DNA of 64,000 bases from the NCBI GenBank assembly GCA_910574915.1, contig CAJTCR010000013.1, forward strand, positions 37,928 to 101,927, read 5' to 3'. The translations under genes and the position numbers were made by a program. Each line of letters starts with the position of its first letter. Positions within the stretch are counted from its first letter, which is position 1. Under the pieces are notes generated by a model. It had not been told where the DNA came from and searched no databases. It saw only the letters and a list, made by a program, of their open reading frames with translations. The DNA comes from Eubacteriaceae bacterium. Lineage in GTDB: Bacteria > Bacillota > Clostridia > Lachnospirales > Lachnospiraceae. Below are positions 10,678-19,281 of the stretch, in pieces.

Positions 10678-11922
10678 ATGCAGCTACAACAAGAAACCGG
10701 ATACGAATATATCGAAGGCGGCGTATGCGCGGCAGCCGGATTTTCCGCAAACGGCTGTCACTGCGGGCTGGACGCCAATCCAAATAAAAATGACCTTGGC
10801 ATTGTATACAGTGAAACGCTCTGCAATACCGCGGCAGTATATACGACCAATAAAGTAAAGGGCGCACCGATTATCGTGACGAAAAAAAACCTGGATGCTA
10901 CCGGCGGAAAGGCACATGCTGTCATTGTAAACAGCAAAAACGCCAATACATGCAATGCCGATGGTGAAGAAAAAGCATGGCAGATGTGTGAGCTTACGGC
11001 GCAGCAGCTTCGGATTACGCCGGAAGAGGTCATTGTAGCTTCTACCGGCGTGATCGGACAATCGCTGCCGATTGCCCCGATTGCCGAGCACATCGGACAG
11101 CTTGTGGATGGCTTGTCGCCAAAAAGCCACGGGGAAGCGGCTGCCGCGATTATGACTACCGATACGGTAAAAAAGGAAGTCGCTGTTTCTTTTTCTTTAG
11201 GCGGAAAAACGTGCCGTCTTGGAGGAATGGCAAAAGGCAGCGGCATGATTCATCCGAATATGGCGACAACGCTGAACTTTGTCACTACCGACGCGGCTGT
11301 ATCACCGGACATGCTGCAAAAAGCACTGCGCGATGTCGTAAAAGTAACCTATAACTGCCTGAGTGTGGACGGAGACACTTCCACAAACGACATGGTCTGC
11401 ATCCTAGCCAACGGAAAAGCCGGCAATGAAGAAATCACAGCCGAAGGCGAAGACTACGAACGGTTCAAAAAAGGACTGTACCTCGTACTGCTGCATCTGA
11501 CAAAAATGCTTGCCGCAGACGGCGAAGGCGCTACCAAATTGCTGGAATGCACCTTAAAAGGCGCGCCCGATCTGGGCACTGCTATTACAGCCGCAAAAAG
11601 CGTGATCTGCTCGTCGCTTGTAAAAAGCGCGATGTTCGGCGCCGATGCAAACTGCGGGCGCATCTTATGTGCGCTTGGTTATGCGGATGTCGACCTGGAT
11701 GTAACCAAGATCGATGTAGAACTGGCTTCCGAAAAAGGAAGCGTCCTCGTATGCAAGGATGGAAACGGGCTTGCATTTTCCGAAGAAGCAGCCGCATCCA
11801 TCCTTTCAGAAAAAGAAATTTTTATTCATATTGACTTAAAACAAGGAAATGTATCAGCAAAAGCATGGGGCTGTGACCTGACCTATGATTATGTAAAAAT
11901 AAACGCCGATTACCGGAGCTGA
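10678..11922 (+). CDS. argJ: Bifunctional glutamate N-acetyltransferase / ornithine acetyltransferase
   Basis: This 414-residue protein matches ArgJ throughout: GFSANGCHCGL near the start, TTNKVKGAP, and the autoproteolysis region GMIHPNMATTLNF. By homology the precursor cleaves before Thr197 to give alpha and beta chains, with that threonine as nucleophile. It recycles the acetyl group from N-acetylornithine to glutamate in arginine synthesis. ATG 10678 follows AGGAGG at a slightly long 11-nt spacing. Unusually, no other arg gene is beside it; the next gene is a DUF362 lipoprotein. The stop codon lies 1 bp from the CTAG edge of a MITE-like element. Confidence 0.95.
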   Translation: MQLQQETGYEYIEGGVCAAAGFSANGCHCGLDANPNKNDLGIVYSETLCNTAAVYTTNKVKGAPIIVTKKNLDATGGKAHAVIVNSKNANTCNADGEEKAWQMCELTAQQLRITPEEVIVASTGVIGQSLPIAPIAEHIGQLVDGLSPKSHGEAAAAIMTTDTVKKEVAVSFSLGGKTCRLGGMAKGSGMIHPNMATTLNFVTTDAAVSPDMLQKALRDVVKVTYNCLSVDGDTSTNDMVCILANGKAGNEEITAEGEDYERFKKGLYLVLLHLTKMLAADGEGATKLLECTLKGAPDLGTAITAAKSVICSSLVKSAMFGADANCGRILCALGYADVDLDVTKIDVELASEKGSVLVCKDGNGLAFSEEAAASILSEKEIFIHIDLKQGNVSAKAWGCDLTYDYVKINADYRS

Positions 11923-11923
11923 C

Positions 11924-12016
11924 CTAGAGCGTGTTTGAAAAATCATTCCCGTGACCTGCATTCACCACAAACTGTGAAGCACATCTCACAGAAAGCATTT
12001 TTCAAACACGCTCTAG
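11924..12016. mobile_element. MITE-like element, short family, copy 2
   Basis: This 93-bp unit is bounded by CTAGAGCGTGTTTGAAAAAT and its inverse, the same ends as 10093-10258, with a shortened interior. It is inserted immediately after the argJ stop codon and 45 bp before the next start, and may act as a hairpin terminator or processing site. Confidence 0.75.
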
Positions 12017-12060
12017 TGAAACAGCAGCAGCGCTTTTGGAACTGGTACGGAAAGGAGCAA

Positions 12061-13098
12061 ATGATGAAAAAACTGACAGCCTTATTATTTTTCTTATTTG
12101 GATGTTTTTTCGCTGCCTGTGCTTCCCCAAAAGCAAATCCTGCTGCAAACCAGACGCTGCAAACTGGTGAAGAAACACAAACCAGCCCCGCACAGGCCGA
12201 GACACCTTCTGCCGAAACAACTTTTTCCGATACAAAAGAAGCCGAACTGCTGCGCTATGAAGACGCTGTGCCGGTTGTCTATATGACAAAAGAAATTACC
12301 GGCAAGTCCATGCTTCGTCTGTACGAGTCGCTTTACAGTGAACTGGACGGAGCGCGCACAGCCGTGTATGTTTCCGCGGAAGACCCTATGGGCAGCACCG
12401 ATTTAGACCCTGCGCTGCTGGATCCTATTGTACCGTCGTTAAACGGCACGATTGCCGTGTGCGCGACCGCAGACGACGGCTCCGCCTCTGGAAAAGACCG
12501 CTATTCCCAGGCACGCGAGCATGGGCTGACACAGATTGCAGACGTGGTGGTGCTGGACGAGCAAGGCTCTGTCCCGCTTTTCGTAGAGGAAGGCATTCAT
12601 TTGCAGGAAACGAAAGTCGGCGCCCATTTTTCAGAGTACGACGGCTATCTGGTCATTTCAAATTTTACAAGCCATCCAAAGACCGGCTTTCGCGGCGCTG
12701 TCAGCAGCCTGTCACTGGGCTTTAGCTCCGCAGAGGGAAAACGCCTGATCCACTCCGCCAAGGCAGACGCCGCAAAAGCTGCCGCGCAGCAAGACATATT
12801 GCTGGAATCGATGGCTGAGGCAGGAAAGTCCATTTCCGATGCATTAGACAAAAATCTTTTGTACATCAATGTAATGAACCATTTTCAGGCAGAGGACACT
12901 GTAATGCCAGACATCGGCATACTGGCATGTACCGATCCGGTCGCCCTCGACCAGGCATGTGTGGATCTGGTCTATATGGCTGAAAACAGCGCGCCTTTTA
13001 TAAATGCGATTGAATCGCAAAACGGAGAGTACCTTTTGGAGCACGCAGAAGAAATCGGGCTTGGAAACAGTGCTTATACACTGATTACGATAGAATAA
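12061..13098 (+). CDS. DUF362-domain lipoprotein
   Basis: This 345-residue protein starts at tandem ATGs (12061 or 12064) after AAAGGAG. A signal peptide with lipobox FFAAC near residue 20 predicts a lipid-anchored surface protein. It is followed by an Ala/Thr/Gln-rich linker. The main body resembles the DUF362 domain: GSTDLDPALLDPIVPSL, DGYLVISNFTSHPKTGFRGA, and the typical ending DIGILACTDPVALDQACVDLV. The ferredoxin-like 4Fe-4S motif found in many DUF362 proteins is absent. The function of the family is unknown. It may be read through from argJ. It converges with metY, 3 bp away. Confidence 0.8.
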   Translation: MMKKLTALLFFLFGCFFAACASPKANPAANQTLQTGEETQTSPAQAETPSAETTFSDTKEAELLRYEDAVPVVYMTKEITGKSMLRLYESLYSELDGARTAVYVSAEDPMGSTDLDPALLDPIVPSLNGTIAVCATADDGSASGKDRYSQAREHGLTQIADVVVLDEQGSVPLFVEEGIHLQETKVGAHFSEYDGYLVISNFTSHPKTGFRGAVSSLSLGFSSAEGKRLIHSAKADAAKAAAQQDILLESMAEAGKSISDALDKNLLYINVMNHFQAEDTVMPDIGILACTDPVALDQACVDLVYMAENSAPFINAIESQNGEYLLEHAEEIGLGNSAYTLITIE

Positions 13099-13101
13099 TA
13101 T

Positions 13102-14385
13102 TTAAACGTGATCCAGTGCCTGCGCCAGATCCGCAATCAGATCTTCTTTATCTTCCAGCCCGCAGGACATGCGCACAAGCCCTGCCGGGATGCCTGCCTG
13201 CGCAAGCTGCTCGTCTGTCATCTGGCGGTGTGTGGATGTCGCCGGATTCAGACAGCAGGTTCTTGCGTCCGCAACATGTGTCTCAATCGCAGCCAGCTTT
13301 AACTGCTTCATAAACGACTCCGCAGCCGCGCGCCCGCCTTTCAGCTCAAACGAAACAACGCCGCAGCCGCCGTTTGGCAGGTATTTTTGTGCCAGCTCAT
13401 AATAGTTATCTCCTTCTAAGCCGGAGTAGCTAACGGCTGCTACCTTTGGATGCTGCTGCAAAAACTGCGCAACGGCAAGCCCGTTTTCTACATGGCGCTG
13501 CATCCGCACATGCAAAGATTCCAGTCCCAGATTTAGTAAAAACGCGTGCTGCGGCGACTGAATACAGCCAAGGTCACGCATTAACTGTGCCGTACATTTT
13601 GTAATAAACGCGCCTTCCCTGCCAAATTTTTCCGCATAGGTAATGCCGTGATAGGACTCATCCGGCGTACACAATCCCGGATACTTGTCCGCATGTGCCA
13701 TCCAGTCAAAGGTTCCCGCATCTACAATGGCACCGCCGACCGCAGCACCGTGGCCGTCCATATATTTGGTTGTAGAATGCGTAACGATATCTGCGCCCCA
13801 CTCAAACGGACGGCAGTGCACCGGTGTCGGAAACGTATTGTCCACGATCAGAGGGACACCATGTGCATGTGCAGCTTTTGCAAATTTCTCAATATCCAGT
13901 ACCGTAAGCGCCGGATTTGCAATCGTCTCGCCAAAGACAGCTCTTGTGTTTTCTTTAAATGCCGCGTTCAGCTCTTCTTCGCTGCAATCAGGAGAAACAA
14001 ACGTCACTTCAATACCCATCTTTGCCATTGTCACCGAAATCAGGTTAAACGTGCCTCCATAAATAGAAGAAGAAGATACAATATGGCTGCCGCATTCGCA
14101 AATATTAAACAGCGCAAAAAAGTTTGCCGCCTGCCCGGACGACGTCAGCATCGCTGCCGTACCGCCCTCTAAGGCCGCTATTTTTGCCGCCACGAAATCG
14201 TTGGTCGGATTTTGCAGGCGCGTATAAAAATAGCCGGCAGCTTCTAAGTCAAACAGCTTTCCCATATCCTCGCTTGTATCGTATTTAAACGTCGTAGACT
14301 GGATGACCGGAATCTGGCGCGGTTCTCCATTTCCCGGCGTATAGCCTGCCTGGACACATTTTGTATTGATTTTATATTCGCTCAT
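13102..14385 (-). CDS. metY: O-acetylhomoserine sulfhydrylase (Cys/Met metabolism PLP enzyme)
   Basis: This 427-residue protein is of the MetY type: VIQSTTFKYDTSEDM, YTRLQNPTNDF, MLTSSGQAA, VDNTFPTP and THSTTKYMDGHG, in which the lysine near residue 207 should hold PLP. It makes homocysteine from O-acetylhomoserine and sulfide, and its long-chain form (about 430 residues with the ..DESYHGITY.. insertion) separates it from cystathionine lyases. AGAAGGAG precedes ATG 14385. It is the last gene of marR-gltA-metY, 25 bp after gltA with no terminator between, so its control probably follows the CIRCE-bearing promoter. Confidence 0.92.
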   Translation of the reverse strand: MSEYKINTKCVQAGYTPGNGEPRQIPVIQSTTFKYDTSEDMGKLFDLEAAGYFYTRLQNPTNDFVAAKIAALEGGTAAMLTSSGQAANFFALFNICECGSHIVSSSSIYGGTFNLISVTMAKMGIEVTFVSPDCSEEELNAAFKENTRAVFGETIANPALTVLDIEKFAKAAHAHGVPLIVDNTFPTPVHCRPFEWGADIVTHSTTKYMDGHGAAVGGAIVDAGTFDWMAHADKYPGLCTPDESYHGITYAEKFGREGAFITKCTAQLMRDLGCIQSPQHAFLLNLGLESLHVRMQRHVENGLAVAQFLQQHPKVAAVSYSGLEGDNYYELAQKYLPNGGCGVVSFELKGGRAAAESFMKQLKLAAIETHVADARTCCLNPATSTHRQMTDEQLAQAGIPAGLVRMSCGLEDKEDLIADLAQALDHV

Positions 14386-14410
14386 TTCTGACTCTCCTTC
14401 TGATTTCTTC

Positions 14411-15724
14411 TCACTTTTTTTCCATAACGCTCATATATGCCGGGCGGATAATTTTGTCCGTACAAATCAGTTCTTCAATGCGGTGCGCGCTCCAGCCGAC
14501 GATTCTTGCAACCGCAAACATTGCTGTGTACAGTTCCACCGGAATACCAAGCATTTCATAGACAAAGCCGCTGTAAAAATCCACGTTCGGGCTGACGTCT
14601 TTATTGCGATTGCGCTTATTGCCGATCAGAACCGGAGCGATCTCCTCAACGCCCTGGTAGAGCATCATATCCTGCTGCCTACCCTTTGCCTGTGCCAGCC
14701 GCTGCACATACTGCTTAAACACGCGTTCTCTTGGATCCGACTTTGTATATACAGCATGTCCCATTCCGTAAATCAGCTTTTTCCCGTCAAACGCATCCCC
14801 GTCCAAAATCTTAGAAAGATAAGCAGAAAGCTCCTCTTTATCCGCATAGTCCTTTACATGCGCGCGAATATCTTCCATCATTTCCATCACTTTGATATTG
14901 GCACCGCCATGCTTCGGACCTTTGAGCGAAGACATCGCTGCCGCAATCGTCGAATAGGTATCCGAACCGGAAGACGTGACCACTCTCGTTGTAAATGTAG
15001 AATTGTTGCCGCCGCCATGCTCCATATGCAGCAGCAGCGCCGTATCTAACACCTTCGCCTCTACTGGGAGATACTGGCGGTCTGGCCTTAGCATCATCAA
15101 AATATTTTCAGCCGTAGACAACGCCGGGTCAGGATTATGAATAATCATACTGGACTGGTTCACATAATAATTGTACGCATTGTATCCGTATACCGCCAGC
15201 ACCGGAAACTGGCTGATCAACTGAATGCACTGGCGCAGGCTGTTTGACACGCTCGTATCCATCGCCCTGTCATCATAGGAAGCCAGTGTCAGGATACTTC
15301 TGGTCATCGTATTCATAATATCCGCGCCCGCTTTTTTCATAATGACATCCCGCGTAAAATTAGACGGCAGCGCGCGGTAATCCGCAATCATCTGCACAAA
15401 CTCCTTATATTCGTCCTGCTGCGGCATGTCCCCCATTAAAAGCAGATAGGCGATCTTTTCAAACCCAAGTTCCGTATCATCCAGACTTTGAATCAGCTCT
15501 TCCACCCGATAGCCGCGATACCACAATTCCCCGTCGCAAGGAAGCTTCTGCCCGTTTTGAATCTTGGACGAGACAATCTTGGATATTTTTGTAAGCCCGG
15601 TCAGCACACCGTTGCCGTTTTCATCCCTAAGCCCCAGGTTCACGCCGTATTCTTCATACAGTCTCGGTGAGATCAGGTCGTTTTTGCGGCAGATCTCTTC
15701 CTGCCTTGCGATATAGTTATTCAT
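14411..15724 (-). CDS. gltA: Citrate synthase
   Basis: This 437-residue protein has the citrate synthase active-site elements: MEHGGGNNSTF (His), KLIYGMGHAVYTKSDPR (catalytic His) and NVDFYSGFVYEMLGIP (catalytic Asp). It condenses acetyl-CoA and oxaloacetate, feeding 2-oxoglutarate and glutamate synthesis in an anaerobe. The long N-terminal region (about 60 residues before the fold) resembles the clostridial form. I chose ATG 15724, which overlaps the marR stop by 8 nt; a longer frame starting at 15766 lies inside marR. The upstream site (GGGAAC) is weak, suggesting coupling to marR translation. Confidence 0.93.
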   Translation of the reverse strand: MNNYIARQEEICRKNDLISPRLYEEYGVNLGLRDENGNGVLTGLTKISKIVSSKIQNGQKLPCDGELWYRGYRVEELIQSLDDTELGFEKIAYLLLMGDMPQQDEYKEFVQMIADYRALPSNFTRDVIMKKAGADIMNTMTRSILTLASYDDRAMDTSVSNSLRQCIQLISQFPVLAVYGYNAYNYYVNQSSMIIHNPDPALSTAENILMMLRPDRQYLPVEAKVLDTALLLHMEHGGGNNSTFTTRVVTSSGSDTYSTIAAAMSSLKGPKHGGANIKVMEMMEDIRAHVKDYADKEELSAYLSKILDGDAFDGKKLIYGMGHAVYTKSDPRERVFKQYVQRLAQAKGRQQDMMLYQGVEEIAPVLIGNKRNRNKDVSPNVDFYSGFVYEMLGIPVELYTAMFAVARIVGWSAHRIEELICTDKIIRPAYMSVMEKK

Positions 15725-16250
15725 CTGTTCCCTGTTCTTCAATCGCAGTCTCCTCCATTTCCTCAAATTCTTTTCCCATAACCGTTTCTAATTGCTTCAT
15801 CAGCTGCAGCAACTGAATCAGGTTGTCCCTGCCATAGCTGGTAATCACTTTTCCATAATATTTTTTTAACGCCGCCTCCTCTTCTTCGAGCATCTTCTTT
15901 CCCGCTTCTGTAATCGTAACATATGTACCTTCACTCCCGTCCCCGTCATGTGACCAAGCCAAAAATCCACGTTCCTGCAAGGTCTTTACCATTCTTGAGA
16001 TCTGGCGCATCGGGCGCTGCATCTGGTCTGAGATATCCTTTAAATACGTCCTGCCCGCATAAATATCGTCTGCCTGTTCACTCTCTTTGATCATATGCAT
16101 CGCAAGATATTCCGGGATACTCAGCTTTTGAAAAAAGCTGCGGATCTTGTCATTGTTTAACAAATATTTGTGATAGGTCAGCTCATGTGAAAGCTTCCCG
16201 ATATCTGGTTCGGTTCGATCGCTTTTTATCACTTCTGCAAATTGTTCCAT
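15717..16250 (-). CDS. MarR-family transcriptional regulator
   Basis: This 177-residue protein has an N-terminal helical arm and a winged helix-turn-helix (about residues 70-125: YLKDISDQMQRPMRQISRMV then a wing DGDGSEGTYVTITEAG), ending in a long acidic helix. ATG 16250 follows AAGGAGGA. It is the first gene of an operon with gltA and metY, overlapping gltA by 8 nt, so it may control these genes itself. The ligand is unknown. The family assignment rests on the HTH/wing pattern and length. Confidence 0.85.
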   Translation of the reverse strand: MEQFAEVIKSDRTEPDIGKLSHELTYHKYLLNNDKIRSFFQKLSIPEYLAMHMIKESEQADDIYAGRTYLKDISDQMQRPMRQISRMVKTLQERGFLAWSHDGDGSEGTYVTITEAGKKMLEEEEAALKKYYGKVITSYGRDNLIQLLQLMKQLETVMGKEFEEMEETAIEEQGTDE

Positions 16251-16407
16251 TAAAAATCCTCCTTTTCCATTTTTCCTGAATTCTTTCCTGAATGTTATCA
16301 TTCCTAATGCTGCTGTATTTTTCCTGATATCTTCTGACGGCTGAATCATGCTGTTTTGAGAGCATGAAAGCGTGTTCGACAAATTTGAAATCATCATTGA
16401 CTCATTG

Positions 16408-16434
16408 TTAGCACTCTTTGACTACGAGTGCTAA
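16408..16434. promoter_or_regulatory. CIRCE operator (HrcA site)
   Basis: TTAGCACTC - nine bases - GAGTGCTAA is a perfect match to the CIRCE consensus bound by the heat-shock repressor HrcA. It lies in the leader of the marR-gltA-metY operon, 158 bp before marR and about 95 bp after the inferred start point. No chaperone gene is nearby. Confidence 0.92.
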
Positions 16435-16442
16435 TCCGAGAG

Positions 16443-16471
16443 GAAAAAAATATGCTTCTGACAGAGAAGCA
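16443..16471 (-). terminator. Leader hairpin upstream of marR (possible attenuator)
   Basis: On the minus strand GCTTCT-CTGTC-AGAAGC is followed by ATATTTTTTT. This small terminator-like structure lies between the promoter and the CIRCE element. Confidence 0.45.
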
Positions 16472-16533
16472 ATACACCGATGTCTGACTGCCCTGATCCC
16501 CTTTGATCTGCCTGGTCTGTTTTGTTTTTACTA

Positions 16534-16561
16534 ATTATAAAGAAATTTTTTCAGATGTCAA
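16534..16561 (-). promoter_or_regulatory. Strong promoter of marR-gltA-metY
   Basis: On the minus strand both boxes are perfect: TTGACA, 16-bp spacer, TATAAT. This gives a leader of about 275 nt that contains the hairpin and the CIRCE site. Confidence 0.8.
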
Positions 16562-16642
16562 TAGATTTTATACTTTTTTTACAAAACGCACCCAATAATT
16601 CAACATCTGAGAAAATTCGACATATTTCTGGATTTATGAAAC

Positions 16643-16722
16643 AGAGTATGCTATAATCAAGAGAAAAGAAAGCACACTTACTGCAAAACGAATCGGATTT
16701 CCCCGTTTTGCAGTATTTTTTG
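16643..16722 (+). promoter_or_regulatory. Extended -10 promoter and leader terminator of the LytTR/GHKL operon
   Basis: TGCTATAAT (TATAAT at 16652-16657) is an extended -10; the -35 is poor. Downstream, CTGCAAAACG pairs with CGTTTTGCAG (16681-16713) and is followed by TATTTTTT, a textbook intrinsic terminator ending 12 nt before the start codon. The leader therefore looks attenuated. Confidence 0.6.
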
Positions 16723-16733
16723 AGGATAAAACA

Positions 16734-17465
16734 ATGAAAATAGCAATTTGTGACGACAGTATGAAGGATTTAATTACACTAGAAGGAATGCTTGAAACTT
16801 ACAAAAAACTCAATCCAAATGCAGCTTTTCAAGTAGAGAAATTTTCAGATTCCTCAGCCTTATATGAAAAAATACAAAAAAAAGAGCTTGCCGATATTTA
16901 TATTCTGGATATTCTGATGGCGCAGACATCCGGGATCGACCTTGGCAACGAAATACGCAAAGTCAGCAATGAAAATGCCATTATTTACATTACCTCATCG
17001 GATGATTTTGCAATGGACGCATTTCAAATTCATGCCGTCAGGTATTTGTTAAAGCCGGTACAGGAAACGCAGTTTTTAGAAGCACTTGACTATGCCTTTT
17101 CTTATACGGAGCTGAAAAAAGGCCCGCTATACCCGATTAAGACAAAAAGCGGACTGCAGTCTGTGCCTGTTTCCAAAATCGAATATGTGGAAAACGCGTC
17201 GCGGATGCTGCATGTGCATCTGACGGACGGCAGAATCATCACGAGCATTTTTATCCGCAAATCTTTTGAAGAAGAGCTGGGTGATCTGCTGCGCGACGAG
17301 AATTTTTTGCAGGTGCACAAATCTTTCCTGATCAATTTAAACCACGTAAAAAAACTGGACGGCAACAATATTATTATGGGCAGCGGTGCCAATATCCCTG
17401 TCAGCAAAAAGAATACTACGCTTGTAAAGCGCCAGTACCTTTTATTTGTGTCCGGGCAATATTAA
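16734..17465 (+). CDS. LytTR-family response regulator
   Basis: This 243-residue protein has an N-terminal receiver with an acidic pair CDDS at residues 7-8, phospho-acceptor Asp59 in YILDILMAQTSG, and the conserved lysine in LLKPV near residue 107. It is followed by a C-terminal LytTR DNA-binding domain (IKTKSGLQSVPVSKIEYVE to VHKSFLINLNHV). GAGG precedes the ATG. The GHKL kinase follows 16 nt later, the AgrA/AgrC-like arrangement. The target genes are unknown; no autoinducing-peptide gene was found beside it. Confidence 0.92.
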   Translation: MKIAICDDSMKDLITLEGMLETYKKLNPNAAFQVEKFSDSSALYEKIQKKELADIYILDILMAQTSGIDLGNEIRKVSNENAIIYITSSDDFAMDAFQIHAVRYLLKPVQETQFLEALDYAFSYTELKKGPLYPIKTKSGLQSVPVSKIEYVENASRMLHVHLTDGRIITSIFIRKSFEEELGDLLRDENFLQVHKSFLINLNHVKKLDGNNIIMGSGANIPVSKKNTTLVKRQYLLFVSGQY

Positions 17466-17481
17466 TAGGAAGGATTTGGCA

Positions 17482-18771
17482 ATGACCTATTTCAGTAATT
17501 TTTCTTACTCAATCAGCCACGCGTTTTTAATGCTGTTTTTATACTTTTTTATTACGCACCGCTACTCCAAAGCTGCCACGAAATGGATTTGTTTTTTGTC
17601 CTTTGTTTTGCTGACCGTGACCGACATCATAAAACTAAATCTGTATCCCGAAAGCGATGCATGCTACTTTTTTGTAACTATTTTTCAAATACTGTTAACG
17701 CAGTTTACCGGTATTTTCATTTCCAAAAAACGGAATACAAAAGTACTGTTTATGGGACTCAGTGCTTCCAATTATGTGATTATTGGCAGCGTCTTTGCCG
17801 CAATCCTGCATATTTATACTGGACAAGGCATTCCTGCGCTAATTGGCAGCTTTTTGATCCATACTGCATTATTGTATATCCTGTATGCCAATCTCCGGGA
17901 AATCTGGCTGCGGCAGTATGAAAAGGAGTATACAAAAGGCTGGTGGAAGCTGTGCCTGATCCCGGTATTTTTTTATTGCAGCTTTTCCTTTATCGCATTT
18001 TTTCCCCGCACACTGTACGAAGATCCTGAAAATATTCCCGGCATCGTCTTTTTTATTGTGACGATGTTTGTATCGTATATCGTCGTGCTGCAATACGTAC
18101 ATACCGAAGCAGACCAGAAAAATATTTATTTAAAAAACGTGCTGTTTGAATCTTATATCAAAGGCTTGGAAAATCAGTTTTATCTGGTAGAACAGTCTGA
18201 ACAGAATTTAAAAATACTGCGGCACGATATGCGGCATTTTTCCGGCATGATCAGTCATCTGCTCGATCAGAAGGAATATGAAGAAATCCGCAACATCGTC
18301 ACTTATATCAACGATGTTACGGACGAAAATAAAATCGAAAAATATTGCAGCAACCTGATGGTCAATACGATTATCTCCAAGATGATGAAGCGCGCGTCCT
18401 CCTTTGGCATTCATGTCCGCCTAGACCTTGCCGTACCAAAGGAGCTGCCTGTCAATGAATATGAGTTTTCCGCCGTAGTTGCAAACCTGTTTGAAAATGC
18501 GCTGATCTGCGTAAAAGATTTTGCACCCGAAAAAAGAAAGGTCGATATCAAAGTGCACTGTATGGACGGCCAGTTATTTATCCAGACAAAAAACGCCTAT
18601 GCAGAAGAGATCGACTTTGACTCCCGCACAGGGCTTCCAAAGAGTAAAAAAGGCGAAAACCACGGCCTGGGAATGCAGAGCGCCGAAGCATTTTCGGATA
18701 AAATCGGCGGCAGCATTGACTGCTTTTGCGAAAATGGCTGCTTCTATATGATCTTATTTGCGAAGCTGTGA
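17482..18771 (+). CDS. GHKL-domain sensor histidine kinase (AgrC/VirS-like)
   Basis: This 429-residue protein has about six membrane helices in residues 1-220 and no separate periplasmic domain. The phospho-acceptor region RHDMRHFSGMISHLL follows, and then a GHKL ATPase with N-box VVANLFENALICV and G-box HGLGMQSAEAF. I chose ATG 17482 after AGGAAGGA over an in-frame start inside the regulator gene. It pairs with the LytTR regulator immediately upstream. Its last 18 nt overlap, tail to tail, the shikimate kinase gene. Confidence 0.9.
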   Translation: MTYFSNFSYSISHAFLMLFLYFFITHRYSKAATKWICFLSFVLLTVTDIIKLNLYPESDACYFFVTIFQILLTQFTGIFISKKRNTKVLFMGLSASNYVIIGSVFAAILHIYTGQGIPALIGSFLIHTALLYILYANLREIWLRQYEKEYTKGWWKLCLIPVFFYCSFSFIAFFPRTLYEDPENIPGIVFFIVTMFVSYIVVLQYVHTEADQKNIYLKNVLFESYIKGLENQFYLVEQSEQNLKILRHDMRHFSGMISHLLDQKEYEEIRNIVTYINDVTDENKIEKYCSNLMVNTIISKMMKRASSFGIHVRLDLAVPKELPVNEYEFSAVVANLFENALICVKDFAPEKRKVDIKVHCMDGQLFIQTKNAYAEEIDFDSRTGLPKSKKGENHGLGMQSAEAFSDKIGGSIDCFCENGCFYMILFAKL

Positions 18772-19263
18772 TAATACGGCTTCCACGATCTCCCGCAGCT
18801 CCATATGGTCTGCATCAATCGTAAGATGTGCATATTTTTCATACAGCGGGCAGCGCTCCTGCATTAAATCGGCAAGCGTCTGCCCGCTTTTTCTGACGAC
18901 GCCGCGCTCACTAAAGTCTCCCAGACGCGCCGTCAGCTCCTCGCAGGACAGCCGCAGATAGACAACGACAGAGATCCCGCGCAGATGTTCCATCGCCTGG
19001 GTGCCGTAGACCGCGCTGCCGCCAGTGGCGATTACGGTACGGCTTGCCGATATCGAAGCGTTTACATCATTTTCTATTTTTAAGAACCCCTCGTCCCCGT
19101 ATTCCCTGATCAGCTCGAACAGGCGCTTGTTTGTCATCTCCTGGATCTTTAGGTCGCTGTCTAAAAATCGATAGCCCAGTACTTTTGCCAGCACAACTCC
19201 GACCGTGCTTTTTCCAGCTCCCGGCATCCCGATCAGGGTAATATTTTCTGCATTTTGATTCAT
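18754..19263 (-). CDS. aroK: Shikimate kinase
   Basis: This 169-residue protein has P-loop GMPGAGKST at residues 12-20, FLDSDLKIQE with the shikimate-binding Asp, and ATGGSAVYG matching the family GGG region with one glycine replaced. RGVVRKSG in the lid region and a C-terminal helix complete it. It phosphorylates shikimate in aromatic amino-acid synthesis. The altered glycine motif and ERCPLYEKYA are typical of shikimate kinases, but a related small-molecule kinase cannot be excluded. A purine-rich GAAGGGAAGAG precedes the ATG. Confidence 0.85.
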   Translation of the reverse strand: MNQNAENITLIGMPGAGKSTVGVVLAKVLGYRFLDSDLKIQEMTNKRLFELIREYGDEGFLKIENDVNASISASRTVIATGGSAVYGTQAMEHLRGISVVVYLRLSCEELTARLGDFSERGVVRKSGQTLADLMQERCPLYEKYAHLTIDADHMELREIVEAVLSQLRK

Positions 19264-19281
19264 TACTGTCTCTTCCCTTCT

